A stretch of DNA of 64,000 nt from Escarpia spicata (lineage: Eukaryota; Annelida; Polychaeta; Sabellida; Siboglinidae): the NCBI GenBank assembly GCA_963995525.1, contig OZ023210.1, positions 23,551,021 through 23,615,020 on the forward strand. Direction: 5' to 3'. The position numbers and the translations under genes are program-made. A model generated the notes under the pieces. That model had not been told where the DNA came from. It ran no database searches and saw only the letters and a program-made list of their open reading frames with translations. Below are positions 59,802 to 64,000 of the stretch, one piece after another. Numbering within the stretch: position 1 is the stretch's first letter; every line of letters begins with the position of its first letter.

Positions 59802-60423
59802 TTAAACATATAATATTATATACATTTTGTTTCTGCAGTGTCAATGCTGCTAGTAAGTGACAGCATCGGTGAACATCGGCACCGTAATGTTCTCTACGGC
59901 GTCGTCTCCCGTGTGCTAACACTTCCTCGACACTTACAAGATTGAAGGGTGGCGCGGCTGAAGAATGTGAAAACTATACACGACTACGTGACGAGTTCCT
60001 GTTTGAGTATGACATCCGGCAAAATTAACATTTCACTTCTTCAATTGTGTATCTTGCTGACCCAGTGTCATTGTTTCGGACGACGGGCCATGCCTAATGA
60101 GATATACGATGTCATAGTAGGGGAAGGTTCGGTAATATGAGCCACTTGTTTCACAGTAATATTCTGGTGGCGTATGATTAGATATTTGCTGTGTGTAAAG
60201 TTGACGTAAACGTCATCATGGTAGACTATAGTTGTGTGCAGTTTTGCACGCGTAGGTTGTTTACTTTTTATGAGGACGAGGGGAACATTTTCCCCAAATG
60301 GCGCATGTTAAATCAAGCATTGGAAATATGAGCATGACCCATGGGTAATATGGGCATACGTGATCATATTACCCAAGATGGACCCAGACACGCCAGGGTC
60401 ATAACCTCAACCAATGCAAGAGT

Positions 60424-60715
<292 letters not shown>

Positions 60716-60818
60716 ACCTAACCGAACTTATTAAGAGCCTTAACATGTGTATTTAAAACGTCAGTTACCTAATACAATTATAAACATGAAGAATCATGGT
60801 AACTGTGTCATACATAAA

Positions 60819-61525
60819 CTAAACTATTAACAGTATAGGCTCATCGCGATGTTTCGACTGCGTTTCCTTTAGGAAATGATCAAACCACTCATTGGGGAGA
60901 TCTTCGTTTATCCAACCCGATTTATTGGCCTTTCCAATGGTGCCAGCAGGGGCTTTGTCAATGAGTTCTTCTCGGAAACACACCCTGGGGTAGATGAGCA
61001 TTGGCGGCACAACATTGCCAGTGGCAGAGGCAAACACTATTGCTGTTATATTTCCCCCTCTTTTGGAACTGGTAAGGGCACTGGCAGCTTTCTTCCCTTT
61101 CTTGGATGGCTAGTGACATATTGTGTAATCGGATTCATCGACGTTATATAAGTGCGATGGAGGGATGCGACATGTGTTGTTCTCTGTGAACAGAATGCCA
61201 GAAAGGCAGTCATAGAACCTAGCTACTTTCACACGGTTGAATCGGGTAGCTCTCTGTATCGATGTTGCCTCTGGGGTGCGTAAGCTGATGCCAGTGTTTC
61301 TATTCAAAAACAACCTCATCCACTCTGCCCCCGCCATCTTTGTATGCCTGTTGGATGGGATACGTGTTAACCCATACGTCATCGAGTCCATGTCCATAAT
61401 GAACACTCCCAGTTGTTCTTTATGATCTATGGTCAGTATGGGTGATCGCCCCAGGGTAGACCTCACAACACCCTCACCACTGTGTACCTTGGCCAGGTAA
61501 CGCCTGAGTGTTTGGCGAGACACAT
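60819..61525 (-). pseudogene. Pogo/jerky-type transposase, truncated
   Basis: This enzyme would cut the element out at its TIRs and join it to a TA target. The minus-strand frame runs from 61523 to 60819 with a single internal stop at about 61107-61109. It shows an HTH helix (SRQTLRRYLAKVHSG), GLTRIPSNRHTKMAGAEWMR and ISLRTPEATSIQRATRFNRV of the DNA-binding part, then RIPPSHLYNVDESDYTICH with the first catalytic Asp, SATGNVVPPMLIYPR, GTIGKANKSGWINEDL and RDEPILLIV. It stops exactly before the expected MDGH, so the second and third catalytic acids are missing. The N-terminal CENP-B-like region is also incomplete. Family placement follows known Tigger/jerky DDE proteins. Confidence 0.88.
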
Positions 61526-62709
61526 TGTTATGGCGATATTTTCTACATCACATTATTTGTTTTGGTCTGAAATTAAAACTTGTTTAGGAAATGTAACAAC
61601 GTAGTATCTTTGCATCTGAATAGAACAGTCATTGCAACAACTAGACATGTCACGTTGCTCTAATATGAACAATGCGACACATAAATCCAAAACGTATACT
61701 ACATTTAATTAAGATATGTGTATTTAGCCCACAATCAATGTCTGAAAACCCTCTCGCAAGTGATTCATTGAACAAATTATGATATTTTATTAACTTAATG
61801 CAAATTAACCACCAACTGCACGTATATTCTAACTCTGGATTTGTAGTTTACACATTGCACATAATAATTCCTCCAAGCAATATTGATATAGGTTGATTAA
61901 TTTAAGATATCTTAATTTGTACAATACGGATCATTATATTTATGTTTTAAACGTCATCACAAAACGGCACAGTCCTACATTTTAAACTGCCATATAGTGA
62001 AAACTTCCGGAGCTAGGACACTCTGATGGTTACTTGCTTGTCTTACTAAAGGCTCACGTGTAAATAATTTTTTTTTTTAATTAAGAGGTCAATGCAGCAA
62101 ATGTCACACATTTTGGTTGAATTCATACGGAATGACCCAACTATGCAATATATGCCACAGTCTCCTCACTCACATCCATTGCATACCCATCGACTATCAC
62201 CGCCAAATTTTATGAGAATGAGATCAAACTACATTAAAAGACAACATATCGTGTTAAACAAATTCGTAATAAAATAGACCAATATTATTCTGTAATATGA
62301 ACCACCAATGATAATATGAGCATATGCTCATATTAAATGAACTGCACGTGGCTCACATTGCCCACAAGGTAATCCAGTTACCTTTTTCCTACAGCAGGGA
62401 AATGTAGTCTGTATGCTTACATTATCGCCCATGACAGACACAGACTGGCACGATAATAAACTCATCAAAAAAACGTCATTCATGTTGATGTAGATTACAC
62501 ATGTATGATCTATATGCATGCATTCAACATGCGGAAATCGTTAGAAATGTTGTTAACTGTTAGTCACGTAAATATTTCTAAGTTTTGTCATCTTACCATT
62601 GCAAATTTTGCTGGCGTGCTCAGCAACCTTCCTTAACTCAGTAAGTAATCCCTGGGAGGCAACATATGGTGTACCATTTCTGAGTTAAGGAAGGGGCCCA
62701 AATTTTCTG
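61526..62709. other. Pogo element right interior
   Basis: AT-rich, no ORF of note. It contains TAATATGAACCACC (62293-62306), the palindrome at 62312-62335, and TGGCTCACATT (62348-62358), all variants of the TIR end motif. A 15-bp-arm hairpin occurs at 62627-62641/62680-62694 (CCTTCCTTAACTCAG). Confidence 0.6.
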
Positions 62710-62834
62710 GTGGCTCATATTACCGAACCTTCCCCAACAGTGTGTGAACGGTGACTTCAATGTTGAGGTATCAAAGCGATCGCGAACGCAAAGGACTGCG
62801 CTCGTGCGCAATAGGAACAGTCTATCCGTTAACA

Positions 62835-63452
62835 ATGGCGTCCTTTAACTTGGTGAGAAACGTATCATGGAGAAGTCGGAGCTTCCTGCCAAAATCAAAG
62901 ATAGCATGGTCACCACCAAAAGATCTGGAGCACGGAAAATCCGCCACCGACTGGAGGCAACATTAAGTGGCATCAGTGATGTCCGGGTGACGTGCGTTCT
63001 CAATAAGTCCGCAACGTACCAAAAGGTAAACACAAGATTTGGGAACCGAGCTGTGCTCAAACCGATCAGAGCGTCAGATACGCAAATAAGGCACCAAATA
63101 GATCTGATGGACTAGCATCGGTATGCAATAGACTATAGAGGCAAACATCACAGGTACATGTTGACAATCATGGATGCGTTCAGCCGAAATATGTGGACGC
63201 GACCGCTATCGTCGAAAAGAAGTATGGAAATCGTCCATCATCTCACGACAATCTACAATCTACACGGAACACGGTCCTCCTCGTATTCTACAGCATGACC
63301 GAGATCGGGAATTCAGAGGGGCCGTCGAGATATTGATGACGAAATTAAGAGTCAGAGTCACTTGCTGATCTCCATATCACCCACAGAGTCAGGGAAAGGT
63401 TGAAAGATGCCATCGTGCCATCAGACAGAAACTACTATATGACTTGATATAG
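62835..63452 (+). pseudogene. Gypsy-type integrase gene, KRBA2-like, broken
   Basis: A plus-strand protein related to the integrase of Ty3/gypsy elements and to integrase-derived genes of the KRBA2 type. MASFNLVRNV (frame 3) shifts near 62867 to MEKSELPAKIKDSMVTTKRS, LSGISDVRVTCVL, YQKVNTRFGNRAVLKPIRA and IRHQIDLMD, with a stop at 63113-63115. The same frame continues AIDYRGKHHRYM and LTIMDAFSRNMWTRPLS (first catalytic Asp). A shift near 63255 leads to GPPRILQHDRDREFRG (second Asp), a stop at 63366-63368, then SPYHPQSQGKVERCHR (catalytic Glu) and a final stop at 63450. All three catalytic acids are identifiable, but two frameshifts and two stops make it inactive. No LTR is visible. Confidence 0.85.
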
Positions 63453-64000
63453 GAGAAGGGAGGTTAGTTGACAGTGATGACGAGGGTAGAGGAGGGGGGT
63501 TAGCTGACAGTGATAACGAGGGCAGAGGAGGGGAGTTAGCTGATTGTGAGGACGAGGGCAGAGAAGGGGGTTAGCTGACAGTGAGGACGAGGACAGAGGA
63601 AGGGGGTAGCTGACAGTGAGGACAAGGGCAGAGGAGGGTGGTTAGTTGACAGTGAGGTCGAGGCCAGAGGAGGGGGTTAGCTGACAGTGAGGACGAGAGC
63701 AGAGGAGGGGTTTAGCTGACAGTGAGGACGAGAACGAAGGAGAGGAAGGGGTAGCTGACAGTGAGGACGAGGGCAGAGGAGGGTGGTTAGCTGACAGTGA
63801 GGTCGAGGCAAGAGGAGGGGGGTTAACTGACAGTGAGGACGAGGGCAGAGGAGGGGTATAGCTAACAGTGAGGACGAGAACAGAGGAGGGGTTAAGCTGA
63901 CAGTGAGGACGAGGACAGAGGAGGGGGTTAGTAGACAGTGAGGACGAGTGCAGAGGAGGAGGGTTAGTAGACAATGAGGACGAGGACAGAGGAGGAGGAT
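63453..64000. repeat. GC-rich minisatellite, about 35-bp unit
   Basis: Tandem units near 35 bp with AGCTGACAGTGAGGACGAGG and GCAGAGGAGGGGGTT, running off the right edge. Unit length varies with the G run and with GACGAGAACGAAGG insertions. The Ser/Pro/Leu ORF on the minus strand (63642-63974) comes from the repeat. Confidence 0.95.

Overview
This is eukaryotic nuclear DNA from a metazoan, most likely a marine lophotrochozoan and probably a mollusc. The organism call is an inference from repeat content: CR1/L2-type LINEs whose first ORF is an esterase, tRNA-derived SINEs, Ty3/gypsy and gypsy-type integrase relics, pogo, hAT and MITE DNA transposons, and very long CA, GA and ACTC microsatellites. 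The DNA is AT-rich. I could not recognise a host protein-coding exon, a tRNA or rRNA gene, or a convincing promoter. Almost every long ORF belongs to a decayed mobile element or to simple sequence that happens to lack stop codons.

Layout. 1-1363: 3' end of a Ty3/gypsy element (broken integrase, polypurine tract, probable LTR). 1364-10000: gene-free DNA with dispersed repeat families (called R1 to R4 here), two SINEs and a near-perfect hairpin. 10050-14220: a LINE C-terminal scrap, then the best preserved CR1/L2-type LINE (minus strand). 15109-16087: a relic of an uncharacterised repeated protein family, followed by a 64-bp satellite (16392-17873). 18409-20194: a TIR element with TA flanks that contains a LINE copy. 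20640-36160: SINEs, a Tigger-like MITE, a 200-N assembly gap, a hAT transposase relic and an 18-bp minisatellite of about 50 units. 36975-39391: a third copy of the LINE. 39996-42065: ACTC and GT simple repeats. 46444-49370: a foldback element and two unrelated LINE fragments tail to tail. 49562-59801: SINEs, CA and GA microsatellites, a 65-66 bp tandem array and AT-rich hairpins. 60120-62735: a 2.6-kb pogo-type transposon bounded by perfect 26-bp TIRs. 62835-63452: a broken gypsy-type integrase gene. 63453-64000: a GC-rich minisatellite running off the window.

The window is best read as layered transposon insertions in gene-poor DNA. The relationships between copies are the informative part. 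LINE copies 2 and 3 share exact deletion junctions, so they descend from one defective master. The LINE inside the TIR element gives a relative order of insertion. The pogo element keeps intact ends and repeated copies of its end motif although its transposase is dead.
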